DNA from: Methanosarcina sp. MSH10X1
Lineage (GTDB): Archaea > Halobacteriota > Methanosarcinia > Methanosarcinales > Methanosarcinaceae
Direction of reading: 5' to 3'
DNA: 64,000 bases
Assembly (NCBI RefSeq): GCF_004099695.1
Contig: NZ_SCHL01000018.1
Span: 1-64,000, forward strand
Made by a program: the position numbers and the translations under genes. Below are positions 28,574 through 38,247 of this stretch, piece after piece (within the stretch, counting starts at the first letter, position 1; every line of letters begins with the position of its first letter). The notes under the pieces were generated by a model. That model ran no database searches. It was given only the letters and a program-made list of their open reading frames with translations, and was not told the DNA's origin.

Positions 28574-29050
28574 AAATAGTTGATTAAGAGAATAAATGGA
28601 TAAAGAGCTTAAGATAAAGAATAAAAGATATTGGAATATCCATCTTATTCCCTTTTTTGTCACTCGTTAAACACTGGCTTAAGAGAGTCCAGATTAATTT
28701 CAACAAGCTCAAATCGAATTCATGATTTAACTCTTCTTAAGCTCATTTGGGTCTCCGGACTCTAGATTTTATTTTTTATTTCTAATCTGTCTTTTAAAAT
28801 ATAGGTTTTGATTTTACTTCCAATCTGATTTTTGCAAATATTGGATTCGATTTTTGCCTTTAATATATATTTTAATGTATATTTTTACGGATGTTAGATT
28901 CAATTTATTCCTGCTTCAGAATGAATTATTACAGTTCAGGAAAACTCCAGAAATCCGGATTTTAAAGAAAGCTTTAAAATTTATTAGAGAGTAGACAATA
29001 TTAGCATTTTTTTATAGAAAAACAGGTAAAAGATATAGAGGGTAGAATAA
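28574..29050. other. AT-rich intergenic region
   Basis: About 480 bp of very AT-rich DNA between two surface-protein genes, with no supported gene. Repeated tatatttt stretches near 28860-28890 and 29025-29040 probably contain the promoter of the next gene; GAGGG at 29039-29043 is its ribosome site. Confidence 0.45.
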
Positions 29051-30337
29051 ATGAGAGACAAAAAAAAGCTGCGCTCAACGGCTTTTGCTTCAATGATTCT
29101 GGTTTTTATTTTATTGATATCCATATTGCCTGCGGCACTGGCAGCCTCTGCACAAAATAATGCACATACGGTAAACGAATCTAAGATTTATATTAGCGAA
29201 TTAAATGAAACCCTTATTACCACTAATGAATCCGATCAATCGTATCCTGCTATTTACGGGGACAGGATAGTCTGGACAGATGAACGCAATGGAAATTCCG
29301 ATATCTACATGTATAATATCTCTACATCCACTGAAACCCGGATTACTACCAGTGAGTCAAACCAGACCTGGCCTACCGTCCACGGGAACAGGATAGTGTG
29401 GATGGATGACCGCAATGGAAATTTCGATATCTACATGTACGATCTCTCCACTTCCAGAGAAACTCAAATTACTACAAATGAGTCGGATCAGGAGTACCCC
29501 ATTATTTACGGCGACAGGATAGTCTACAACGACGGTCGCAGCGGAGGAAGTATAAATGCTGATGAGGAGTACGAAGGGAACTGGGACATCTTTATGTACG
29601 ACCTTTCTACTTCTAAAGAAAGCCAGATCACGACCAGTGAATTCGGTCAGTATTATCCCTATATCCACGGGGACAGGATAGTCTGGGAGGATAACCGCAA
29701 CGGAAACCACGATATCTATATGTATGATCTTTCCACTTCCACGGAAACCCGGCTCACTACCAGCGAATTAAATCAGGAACTTCCTTTTATTTACGGGGAC
29801 AGGATAGTCTGGATGGACTGGCGCAATGGAAACAAACTTGAGGACAAAAATGCAGATGTCTACATGTACGACCTCTCTGCTTCAAAGGAAATTCAAATCA
29901 CCACTAATGAGTCAAACCAGAAGTGGTCAACTCCCATATATGGGGACAGAATAGTATGGGAGGATGACCGTAATGGAAACACTGACATTTATATGTACAA
30001 CCTTTCCAGTTCCGTGGAAACCCGGATTACAGCAAATGAATCTAACCAATCAACCCCTGCCGTCTACGATGACAAAATTGTATGGTGGGATGATCGTAAC
30101 GGAAACCCGGATATCTACATGTGTACTGTTTCAGAAGCCATAGTGAAAGAAGCAGGAACTGAAAATGAGCCTGCAAACGATGCCCAGGATACTGAACAGG
30201 ACAATAGAGCACCAGGAAATGAGGAAGGACAAAAACCTGAGACAGGAAAAATCGCTAGCATACCCGGATTTGAAGCGGTTTACGTTTTAGCTTCTTTCCT
30301 TACGGTATTCAGGCATAAAAGAAAAATAAAGAACTGA
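29051..30337 (+). CDS. Surface beta-propeller protein with PGF-CTERM anchor
   Basis: The 428-residue product has a signal peptide (1-32). Seven TolB-like blades (about 55-365) are each close to the pattern YGDRIVWxDxRNGNxDIYMYDLSTSxETxIT. A short acidic stalk and a C-terminal PGF motif, membrane helix and HKRK follow. The blades are so similar to each other and to those of 25220-28573, at DNA as well as protein level, that recent duplication or gene conversion is likely. The archaeosortase signal predicts lipid anchoring at the cell surface. The precise binding target is unknown. Confidence 0.9.
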   Translation: MRDKKKLRSTAFASMILVFILLISILPAALAASAQNNAHTVNESKIYISELNETLITTNESDQSYPAIYGDRIVWTDERNGNSDIYMYNISTSTETRITTSESNQTWPTVHGNRIVWMDDRNGNFDIYMYDLSTSRETQITTNESDQEYPIIYGDRIVYNDGRSGGSINADEEYEGNWDIFMYDLSTSKESQITTSEFGQYYPYIHGDRIVWEDNRNGNHDIYMYDLSTSTETRLTTSELNQELPFIYGDRIVWMDWRNGNKLEDKNADVYMYDLSASKEIQITTNESNQKWSTPIYGDRIVWEDDRNGNTDIYMYNLSSSVETRITANESNQSTPAVYDDKIVWWDDRNGNPDIYMCTVSEAIVKEAGTENEPANDAQDTEQDNRAPGNEEGQKPETGKIASIPGFEAVYVLASFLTVFRHKRKIKN

Positions 30338-30730
30338 GAAGTTGAAGGAAAAAATTTCAGTATTAAGTAAATGGGATGAAGCTTTCCTGGCTTCATCTTA
30401 TTTTCAATTTTGATTCATTTTATTCCTTTTTCGATTCATTACGCTTATACCTTTTACTTACCTTAACCCTTCCTGTTTTAACAATTGTAACACTTCATGT
30501 TAAGTACAGAGGTAGTTTTTGCGTGAGCCAGGTGTTGAGATTCATTATAGAGGCATTCAATACCGAAAAGAAAAATTTCACGGTTAATTAGCAGTATACT
30601 ATCTATTGGCTACCCTTTGTTTTATAGTTTTATCTCTTTATTTTGATATTATTGTAATCCAATATATTAATATTATTTAATGTTTAAATTCTAGCCTATT
30701 AATAAAAGTTTAATTAATAATTTATATTTA
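30338..30730. other. AT-rich intergenic region
   Basis: About 390 bp. A short plus-strand frame (30376-30591) is rich in Phe and Leu from T-runs and is not supported. AT-rich TATA-like sequence at 30650-30725 probably belongs to the next gene. Confidence 0.45.
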
Positions 30731-32113
30731 ATGCGGGGGATTTACATAAACAGGTTTATCAGCTTATTTTTAGCTTTTCTTATTTTCATATTAGGCTCGA
30801 GTACTGGAACTGCGGTTGAAATCCTTGTCCAGCCGGGAGAATCTATACAGGCTGCGGTAAACAATACAAGTTCAGGTGATGTAATAATTGTGAAACCAGG
30901 CAATTACACCGAGAATATTGTAATCGGCACACAAAACCTGACAATAATGTCAGATTCCGGAAATCCCGAAGATACGGTAATTACAGCAAACAATCCGGGC
31001 GCAAACGTATTTCGCATATGGGCAAATAATACGACAATTAGCGGGTTTAAAGTCCGGTCAGCCCAGCACGCTCGCGTAACAGGGATTTATTTAACCGGGT
31101 GCAGCTACTGTGATATATGCAATAATGACCTTTCAGAGAATTATCTCGGGCTGTACCTGAGTAATTCAAAAAATAACACGATTTCGGACAATAAAATGAA
31201 CCTGAGCGGGAAATACGGGGTCCAGCTCATGCATTCGGAAGGAAATGTACTCTCAAACAACAGTGTTGATTCAAACCATCACGGAGTTGTCCTGGAGAAT
31301 AATTGCAGTGACAACAACCTTACCGGGAACCTTGTAGGTTCGAATGCGGGATTCGGTTTTTATCTAATAAATTCGAGCAGCAACAACCTCAGCAATAATA
31401 CTATAAGCAGGAACGATATGGGGATTTACCTGACAAACTCAAACCTGAGTATAATCTCAGAGAACAGTCTCTTTGAGAATATCAGGTATGGAATGTGGAT
31501 ATCACATTCAAACTATAGCTTAATTTCTGGGAATGCCGTTAAAGAAAGCAACTGGGGTATTCGCCTGAACTATACGGATAACAGTACGCTTTCAGGAAAT
31601 ATTCTTGCTTTCAATTATGTTTCAGGTCTTTCAATGTGTCCAGCCTGTGACAATAACACTATATTCAATAATTATCTCAATAATACTTTGAATGTACATG
31701 TAGGAAACAGGAGAAATACCTGGAACACGGTAAAGAAGACAGGCACAAACATTGTAGGGGGACCTTATATGGGAGGCAACTTTTGGGCAAGCCCAGACGG
31801 GACAGGCTTCTCCCAGACCGCACCGGACAGGGACAAAAACGGCATCGCAGATATGAAGTATAATGGAACGAACGTTACGGATTACCTGCCTCTTGTGCCC
31901 GTATCCGATCCGCAGCAGGAGCTTCCTGTTACAGATCCGGGTACAGATTTTATAAATCCAGGTATAAATCCTGCAGACTCCGGTGCAGAGCTTGAAACTT
32001 CCAGTCCTGATGAACTTACTGACCTTACTGCCTCAAAGACAACTGAGAATTCCGGACCTGCAGGCAGCTTAAACAATGACAGTGCCGGAAAGGCTGTCTA
32101 TCACAGGTTATGA
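30731..32113 (+). CDS. Secreted NosD-like parallel beta-helix protein
   Basis: This 460-residue protein has a signal peptide (about 1-28) and a right-handed beta-helix (about 32-395) with repeated NNTISxN and SxxNxLSxN rungs. It ends in the same GGPYMGGNFWASPDGTGF motif as the helix domain of 25220-28573. NosD/PbH1 domains occur in carbohydrate-binding or carbohydrate-processing surface proteins. After a Pro/Asp-rich tail the frame stops without a PGF motif or membrane helix, unlike its neighbours. It may be a truncated relative or a truly secreted protein. No clear ribosome site precedes the ATG. Confidence 0.87.
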   Translation: MRGIYINRFISLFLAFLIFILGSSTGTAVEILVQPGESIQAAVNNTSSGDVIIVKPGNYTENIVIGTQNLTIMSDSGNPEDTVITANNPGANVFRIWANNTTISGFKVRSAQHARVTGIYLTGCSYCDICNNDLSENYLGLYLSNSKNNTISDNKMNLSGKYGVQLMHSEGNVLSNNSVDSNHHGVVLENNCSDNNLTGNLVGSNAGFGFYLINSSSNNLSNNTISRNDMGIYLTNSNLSIISENSLFENIRYGMWISHSNYSLISGNAVKESNWGIRLNYTDNSTLSGNILAFNYVSGLSMCPACDNNTIFNNYLNNTLNVHVGNRRNTWNTVKKTGTNIVGGPYMGGNFWASPDGTGFSQTAPDRDKNGIADMKYNGTNVTDYLPLVPVSDPQQELPVTDPGTDFINPGINPADSGAELETSSPDELTDLTASKTTENSGPAGSLNNDSAGKAVYHRL

Positions 32114-32497
32114 ACCGCCTCAAAAAATAGGAAAAATTAGCGGCAATAATAAAAAGTTATAAAAAAGAGTGTTGACTTTGGCGTATGAAACCGAAGACTT
32201 AAATCTGATATGGAAACAATGTATGAAAGGCTACTAATCCTTTCATCTTATTTTTTGCATATTTCCCGAATGATCGCAGGCAACCCTGAACAGGTTTATT
32301 ATTTACAGGCTCCCGAGACCTGCTCCCTTTGAGACGGCTGGAAAGTTATCCTGAGCATTGCTCCGTATTCCTGAGATTCATGTAAAATGGGTTTTTCGTA
32401 TAAAATGACTTTAGAGATCATATTAATAAATAGATTTAAATAATAAAATTGAGTGCAGTTAAATATATATTCTATAAAAAATAAAATATAGACGCTC
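32114..32497. other. Intergenic region before the DUF460 gene
   Basis: About 380 bp with no supported gene. AT-rich DNA at 32395-32490 probably includes the promoter of the next gene. Confidence 0.45.
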
Positions 32498-34480
32498 ATG
32501 CAAAAAAGGATTATCTATGGAATCGATATTGCCCGGGGCTCTCCCAGGGCAAGGGAACTTCCCAGATATGCACTTGCTATCCTTAAGGACGGCGAAGTTT
32601 CCCATCAAAGTATGCTCCGTCGCCAGAAGATCTTCAACATGATCCAGAGGGAAAAGCCGGAGATAATAGCTGTTGACAATATTTTCGAGCTTGCAGCCGA
32701 CAGAAACGAACTTCTTTCTCTTATGGAACGGCTGCCTGAAGGCGTTAAACTTGTTCAGGTCACAGGTGGGCTGCACCCTGAACCGCTTGTCAGGCTTGCA
32801 CGGAAACACGGGCTTTCACTTGATCCCGAAAACCCGAATGATGAAGCCGAAGCATGTGCCCGCCTTGCGGAAATGGGGGTTGGGCATGAGGTTTCCCTCT
32901 TTGAAGACATCACAAAGATTAAAGTCAGCAGAGCCCGCTCTCTGGGAAGGGGAGGCTGGAGCCAGAACCGGTACCGCAGGAAGGTACATGGGGCTGTGCT
33001 GCAAAGGAGCAGAGAAATTGAAAATGCCCTGAAAGATCTCTCCAGGGAAAAAGGCATCAGGTTCGAAGCCGTAAACGTAAAAGGCTTCGGAGGGTATGTC
33101 AGGTCCGAATTCACTGTTTATGCAAAACGCGGAGAGATCCCGATACATCCAATGGCAAGCAATGATGCTCAGGTAAGCGTAAGAAGCGTTGAACGCGATA
33201 AAATCCGATACGTTCCCCTAAAACCGAAGAATACGAGGCGTAAATTTACAATCGTGGGAATCGATCCAGGAACAACCGTAGGAATAGCTATTCTCTCACT
33301 TGACGGAGACCTTCTGTACTTGAAAAGCTTCAGGGGAATTGCTCCTGACGAAGTGGTCAAACTTATAGCAGAATACGGAAAACCTGCAGTAATAGCCAGT
33401 GATGTGACTCCCATGCCGGGCTCGGTTGAGAAAATAAGAAGGAGTTTCAATGCCGTGCCTGCAAGTCCGGGGATCGAGGTTTCTGCCGAGGAAAAAATTG
33501 CAGTTGGGAAGACCTTCGGTTACTCCAATGACCATGAAAGGGATGCACTGACTGCGGCTCTTCTCACCTACAGAAGTTATAAGAATATTTTTACCCGGAT
33601 TGAAAAGAAAGCTCCTCAAAACGCAGATCTTGAGCTAATAAAGTTGCATGTAATCCGCGGAGCTTCGATAGAGGCTGCAATTGAAAAAGTTCGGGTTTCA
33701 GGTGAGCCTGAAAAACCAAAATCAAGAGAGCGTGCTGAAAAACAGGAAGACAGACCAGTCGATGAGACCCTCCTGAAAATGAGGGAAACTGCCCAGCGGC
33801 AGAGCGAGCAGATACAGAACCTGCAGGAATATCTTGAGGAATTAAAGCAAGAACTGATCGCAAAAGACAGGAAAATCTCAAAGCTTGAATCAAGGCTGAA
33901 TAGTTTCAAGAAGGAAGCCTACGGGGAAATACGGAAATCTAAAGAAATCCGGATAAGGGACGAGACGATTGAAAGCCTGAAAAAAGAGGTAAGCAATAAG
34001 AATAAAACCGTAAAGGAACTGCGGCGCAGAAGTAACAAGCTACGTAAAATCCAGAAGATGGAGGTCCGCGGCGAAGGTACCGCTGTCAAGGTTATTGCCG
34101 CTTTTACGAAGGAATCCATTGCAGAAACAAAGGAGAAATACGGGCTTAAGACAGGCGACGTGGTTTTCCTCGAAAACCCAAGCGGAGGAGGGGCTGCAAC
34201 CGCGCAGATTCTTGTAGAAGCCGGAGTCCGCGCCGTACTTATTCCGGAGGACATTTCGCACGCAGCAAACGAAACCTTCTTCAAAGGAGATGTGCCGGTT
34301 TTAAAAGACATCCCGCTCGAAAGGGCTGAAGACTTTGCAATGGCTGAACCCGAAACCCTCAAAGCCGCAATCGCAGCCTGGGAAAAAGAAGCCGATGACA
34401 AACGCCACCAAGCCAAACAGGACGAACTTCAAAGCCTCTTTGAAGAATATAAAAGTGAAAGGCGCAGGGGCCTGGTTTAA
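32498..34480 (+). CDS. DUF460 protein with RNase H-like domain and coiled coil
   Basis: The 660-residue protein starts with an RNase H-fold-like strand (YGIDIARGSPRA). A second such motif lies near residue 255 (IVGIDPGTTVGIAIL), and the acidic DHERDALTAAL that completes a resolvase-like site is near residue 348. This is the DUF460 (PF04312) family of archaea, related to Holliday-junction resolvase folds; its substrate is unknown. A long coiled coil (about 400-530) and a C-terminal domain (about 535-650) follow. The protein is probably cytoplasmic and nucleic-acid associated. The stop lies inside a terminator hairpin. Confidence 0.9.
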   Translation: MQKRIIYGIDIARGSPRARELPRYALAILKDGEVSHQSMLRRQKIFNMIQREKPEIIAVDNIFELAADRNELLSLMERLPEGVKLVQVTGGLHPEPLVRLARKHGLSLDPENPNDEAEACARLAEMGVGHEVSLFEDITKIKVSRARSLGRGGWSQNRYRRKVHGAVLQRSREIENALKDLSREKGIRFEAVNVKGFGGYVRSEFTVYAKRGEIPIHPMASNDAQVSVRSVERDKIRYVPLKPKNTRRKFTIVGIDPGTTVGIAILSLDGDLLYLKSFRGIAPDEVVKLIAEYGKPAVIASDVTPMPGSVEKIRRSFNAVPASPGIEVSAEEKIAVGKTFGYSNDHERDALTAALLTYRSYKNIFTRIEKKAPQNADLELIKLHVIRGASIEAAIEKVRVSGEPEKPKSRERAEKQEDRPVDETLLKMRETAQRQSEQIQNLQEYLEELKQELIAKDRKISKLESRLNSFKKEAYGEIRKSKEIRIRDETIESLKKEVSNKNKTVKELRRRSNKLRKIQKMEVRGEGTAVKVIAAFTKESIAETKEKYGLKTGDVVFLENPSGGGAATAQILVEAGVRAVLIPEDISHAANETFFKGDVPVLKDIPLERAEDFAMAEPETLKAAIAAWEKEADDKRHQAKQDELQSLFEEYKSERRRGLV

Positions 34481-34493
34481 AAAGCCCCTTTTT
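34466..34493 (+). terminator. Intrinsic-type terminator overlapping the DUF460 stop codon
   Basis: AGGGGC (34466-34471) pairs with GCCCCT (34484-34489) and is followed directly by a T-run (34489-34493). The loop contains the TAA stop codon at 34478-34480. Confidence 0.6.
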
Positions 34494-34497
34494 CAAA

Positions 34498-34725
34498 CAA
34501 ACCGTTGACCCGCGACCGTTGTGCCGCGACCGTTGCGCCGGTCGATCACGCTCCGGTTACACCAGTATAGATAAATCGTGAGTTTTTGCTCAAACTTTTT
34601 TTGAAAAGGCTTGCGTTGCGCCAGTTTATCACGCTCCGGTTACTCCGGTCTAGATAAAGCACGCGTTTTTGATAAAACTTTTTTTGAAAAAGTTTTCGCT
34701 CAAGCCTTTTTTGAAAAGGCTTGCG
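34498..34725. repeat. Hairpin-rich repeat element, copy 2
   Basis: The element begins with aaccgttg, then cgcgaccgttgtgccgcgac. Two copies follow of a module made of a GC-rich part (gatcacgctccggttac), a tctagataaa-type part and a hairpin (caaacttttt or aaaacttttt with its A-rich complement). A final ctcaagcctttt/aaaaggcttgc hairpin closes it. The whole unit recurs in inverse orientation at 55944-56164 and in shortened form at 6376-6588. It lies just downstream of the DUF460 gene. Confidence 0.92.
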
Positions 34726-34801
34726 ATCAAGGATTTTTTTGAAAGGATTTATGGAATTTGGATAATACCTTTTTTAAGCAATAAACCCTATCTGGATCAG
34801 C

Positions 34802-35563
34802 ATGCCAGATCCCATGAAAGAACCCGCTAAAGAACCTGACGGTGGCCCGATCAAGGAACATTTCCAGCTCAGGGAAACCATAGTTACGATTGCGGCTGAC
34901 AGGCAGGCTCATATCGAGGCTGCAAAAGAAGCAATTCGCACCCACAGGGCAGCCCTTGAGACTTTCATTCTTTCCGATCCTTATTTTCAGCTTACTCTCG
35001 AACCTTACGAATGTCCGGAAAATGCGCCTGAAGTTGTAAAAAGGATGGTAAAAGCCGGAAACACTATGGGAATAGGTCCGATGAGTGCGGTTGCAGGTAC
35101 GATTTCTGCGCTTGCAGTGGAAGCTATGGTTGATGCAGGGGCAAGGTATGCGATTGTGGATAATGGTGGGGATATTGCACTCATTAATGACAGGCCTGTA
35201 GTGGTTGGGATCTACGCCGGACAGTCCTCCGTTAAAAATCTGGGCCTGGTTTTCGAACCCAGAGATTCGATTACAGGCGTATGCACTTCAGCCGGTACGG
35301 TTGGGCCCTCAATCAGTTTCGGGATTGCAGATGCAGCTGCTGTATTCTCGGATGACGTGTCCCTGGCAGATGCGGCTGCAACGGCTCTTGGAAACGAGGT
35401 GGGTACAGGAAAAGAATCAGTAGAAGCTTCTTTCAAAGCCGTAAAGGGAATTCCGGGAATAAAGGGGGCACTCGTAATCCAGGGAGAATATATCGGCGTG
35501 TGGGGGCAGATACCAGGGATTACAAGAGCTAGGATAAGGTACGAACATATCACAAAGGCCTGA
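34802..35563 (+). CDS. UPF0280 family protein (ApbE-like fold)
   Basis: The 253-residue protein matches UPF0280, a methanogen-conserved family distantly related to ApbE flavin transferases. The glycine-rich core [20 protein letters not shown] (about 97-116) and [12 protein letters not shown] (about 118-129) are typical. The function is not known; ApbE relatives attach FMN to target proteins, but the key catalytic residues cannot be confirmed here. The first dozen residues are charged and poorly conserved, and the second Met (residue 5) is an alternative start. Confidence 0.9.
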   Translation: MPDPMKEPAKEPDGGPIKEHFQLRETIVTIAADRQAHIEAAKEAIRTHRAALETFILSDPYFQLTLEPYECPENAPEVVKRMVKAGNTMGIGPMSAVAGTISALAVEAMVDAGARYAIVDNGGDIALINDRPVVVGIYAGQSSVKNLGLVFEPRDSITGVCTSAGTVGPSISFGIADAAAVFSDDVSLADAAATALGNEVGTGKESVEASFKAVKGIPGIKGALVIQGEYIGVWGQIPGITRARIRYEHITKA

Positions 35564-35825
35564 ATATTCACAGATGTCCTGAATGAGATTTCTCGCATTT
35601 ACAGGATTTATTTGCGTACTCACAGGAACTTATTTTATGTGAATACTTTTATAAAGGAACTTTAGCATAATTAAATACTATTAAAATTGAGATTATACTC
35701 AAAATGTACTCTATTCGGGCAGCTTTGGTCAGGAAATTTTTGTGAGAGAAGGAGAACCGGGCTAGAAACCGATTGAGGCTGTCATTTGAATAAATTGAAA
35801 ATAAAATCTTTGGGGAAGGTTATCT

Positions 35826-37685
35826 ATGTTAGGGGGCTACTTAGGGAAAATTTTGGATGTTAATCTTGAAAGTGGAGAGCTTAAGGATATACCGCTTGAT
35901 GAAGAAGTCCTGAAGATGTACATCGGAGGAAAAGGGCTTGGCCTGAAATTCATATATGACGAGCTCAGAGAGGATATCCAGCCGTTTGATCCGGACAACC
36001 TCCTGATTTTTATGACCGGACCGGCAACAGGAGGAAGAGTGCCTACAAGCGGGCGTTATCATATCCTTACCAGTAAATCCCCCCTGACCGGAGGATTGGG
36101 GAGCGGAAATTCGGGAGGAAAGTGGGGAACATACCTGAAGTTTGCTGGATATGACGGCGTGATTGTCCGCGGAATCTCGGATAAACCGGTTTACCTGAGC
36201 ATTATGGACGGGAAAGCCGAACTCGTGGAAGCTCCTGATATCTGGGGCATGACCACGATTAATGTCACGGCTGAACTCATTGACAGGACTACGAAGAATC
36301 CCAGAAAAACCTCAGTCGCCTGCATAGGTCCTGCCGGTGAAAACCTGATTTCCATGGCCTGTATAATGAATGACGAATACAGGACAGCGGGCAGGACAGG
36401 ATCGGGCGCTGTCATGGGCAGTAAAAAGCTGAAGGCGATAGTGGTTTCAGGAAACGAAAGGCCGAAAGATGCAAACCCTGAGATGCTTGTCGAAGAGGTC
36501 GCAGAGGCGATGAAACTTATCAGGGAAAACCCGGTTACGGGTCCGAAAGGCGGACTGCACGTTTACGGAACTGCGGTCCTTGTAAATATAGTGAATGCGC
36601 ATGGCGCATATTCTTCAAGAAACTTCCAGAACAGTCATTTCCCTGAAGCCGATGAGCAAAGCGGAGAACGGCTTACCTCAACCTATCTTACAGGCACGAT
36701 TGGCTGCTGGGGCTGTCCCATTATCTGCGGAAGGAAGTCCAGTGTTCCCGAGGGCCCCTTCAGCATCAAATACACGGAGGGTCCGGAATATGAGACTATT
36801 TTCGCTCTCGGGTCGAACTGTGGAGTAAAAGAGCTTGATGCAGTCATAAAAGCAAATCATTACTGTAATGAGTTCGGGATCGACACGATCTCTATGGGAG
36901 GGACTATTGCCTGCGCCATGGAACTTGTTGAGAAAGGAAAAATCCCTGAGGAACGTCTGCAGGGCTTGACTCTGAAATTCGGGGATGCAGCGGCAATGGT
37001 AGATTGTGTCTGGAGAACAGCGTATAAAGCCGGGTTCGGAGCCGACCTTGCACTTGGTTCGAGAAAGCTTGCAGAGAAGTACAATGCTTCGGAGTTTTCT
37101 ATAAATGTCAAGGGTATGGAGTTGCCAGCCTACGATCCACGCCCGATTCAGGGGATAGGGCTTGAGTATGCGACTGCGAACCGTGGAGGCGACCATGTTT
37201 ATGGCTATACCATTCCTGCCGAGATTATCGGGTTACCGAAAAAGCTCGATCCGTATTCCACTGAAGGCAAGCCTGAATGGACAATTTTCATGCAGGATAT
37301 GGTCTCTGCGATAAACTCAACTGTAATTTGTCTGTTCACAAGTTTTGCAATAGGGCTTCCCCAGTATGCGGGCATGCTGCAAGCGATTACAGGTATGGAA
37401 CTTGATCCTGAAAAACTGCTAAAGATAGGAGAGAGGATCACAAACCTCGAGCGTTTGATAAATAACAGTTATGGGCTTGCCAGAGAAGAGGATGTACTTC
37501 CAAAGCGCCTCACCGAAGAAGCGGTTTCAAGCGGTCCCTCCAAAGGGCAAATTTCCCATGTACCTGAAATGATTGACAGATATTACGAACTCAGAGGCTG
37601 GGTTGACGGAAGACCTGCTGAGGAAAAGTTAAAAGAACTCGGGATCTCCAGAAATCGGAAGATGCAGCTTGGTACAGTTGCTTAA
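35826..37685 (+). CDS. aor: Tungsten aldehyde:ferredoxin oxidoreductase
   Basis: The 619-residue enzyme has the AOR family N-terminus (GGYLGKILDVNL, then YIGGKGLG) and the pterin-binding GSGNSGGKWG. The [4Fe-4S] ligands are CWGCPIIC (Cys294, Cys297, Cys301), with Cys502 as the likely fourth. It oxidises aldehydes to carboxylic acids with ferredoxin as acceptor, using a tungsten bis-pterin cofactor in the cytoplasm. A MoaD-like sulfur carrier is encoded 52 bp downstream, which fits a role in making the cofactor for this enzyme. The aldehyde substrate is unknown. It might be aryl-acetaldehydes, given the iorAB-paaK genes at 51-55 kb, but that link is inference. Confidence 0.95.
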   Translation: MLGGYLGKILDVNLESGELKDIPLDEEVLKMYIGGKGLGLKFIYDELREDIQPFDPDNLLIFMTGPATGGRVPTSGRYHILTSKSPLTGGLGSGNSGGKWGTYLKFAGYDGVIVRGISDKPVYLSIMDGKAELVEAPDIWGMTTINVTAELIDRTTKNPRKTSVACIGPAGENLISMACIMNDEYRTAGRTGSGAVMGSKKLKAIVVSGNERPKDANPEMLVEEVAEAMKLIRENPVTGPKGGLHVYGTAVLVNIVNAHGAYSSRNFQNSHFPEADEQSGERLTSTYLTGTIGCWGCPIICGRKSSVPEGPFSIKYTEGPEYETIFALGSNCGVKELDAVIKANHYCNEFGIDTISMGGTIACAMELVEKGKIPEERLQGLTLKFGDAAAMVDCVWRTAYKAGFGADLALGSRKLAEKYNASEFSINVKGMELPAYDPRPIQGIGLEYATANRGGDHVYGYTIPAEIIGLPKKLDPYSTEGKPEWTIFMQDMVSAINSTVICLFTSFAIGLPQYAGMLQAITGMELDPEKLLKIGERITNLERLINNSYGLAREEDVLPKRLTEEAVSSGPSKGQISHVPEMIDRYYELRGWVDGRPAEEKLKELGISRNRKMQLGTVA

Positions 37686-37737
37686 GGCTCAGGTTACGGG
37701 TTAAGTAAAGCTAAGGGGTTTCAGGCGGGATGATAAA

Positions 37738-38022
37738 ATGAAAGTAAACGTAAGATTCCTTGCTTCAATCCGTGAAATCGTCGGAGCGCACGAAATCCCG
37801 TTCGAAATAAGTCCAGGCAATACAGTGAAATCCCTGCTTGAGATTCTGGAATCTCGCTTCGGAGCAGATTTCGAAGAAGCAGTTGGAAAGCCCTTTGAGG
37901 ATAAGAATCCCAGAGTTATGTTTCTTGTTAACGGCAGGGATATAGAATTCCTTAAAGGGCCCCAAACAGAGTTAAATGAAGGGGATACCGTAGTCCTTAT
38001 TCCGCCTGTTGCAGGCGGATAA
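37738..38022 (+). CDS. MoaD/ThiS-like sulfur carrier protein
   Basis: This 94-residue protein with a beta-grasp ubiquitin-like fold ends in PPVAGG. The terminal Gly-Gly is the site activated by adenylation and thiocarboxylation in MoaD and SAMP proteins. It sits immediately after the aldehyde oxidoreductase gene on the same strand, a common pairing in archaea, so it probably supplies sulfur to the tungstopterin. A role as a protein-modifying SAMP cannot be excluded. Confidence 0.93.
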   Translation: MKVNVRFLASIREIVGAHEIPFEISPGNTVKSLLEILESRFGADFEEAVGKPFEDKNPRVMFLVNGRDIEFLKGPQTELNEGDTVVLIPPVAGG

Positions 38023-38068
38023 TCGACAAAGCCAGGCAAAAAACTATAAACTTCAATTATGACTGTCA

Positions 38069-38222
38069 ATTAATAATCATATTAATAATTGTATTAAGAA
38101 TTATATTAAGAATTATATTAATAGTTGTGTTAATAATTGTGTTAATAATACAATTATTAATTAATAGTTAGATTAAGAATTATATTAAGAATTAATAATT
38201 ATATTAATAATTATATTATTAA
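38069..38222. repeat. Irregular AT repeat, attaataatt/attaagaatt units
   Basis: About 150 bp is made of variable 10-13 bp units of attaataatt, attaagaatt and ttgtgttaata, with many self-complementary segments. It begins 45 bp after the MoaD-like gene. Like the other arrays in this window it sits at the 3' side of a gene, but it is less regular. Confidence 0.8.
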
Positions 38223-38247
38223 TGGAAAAAACGGACCCGATCTGTCT

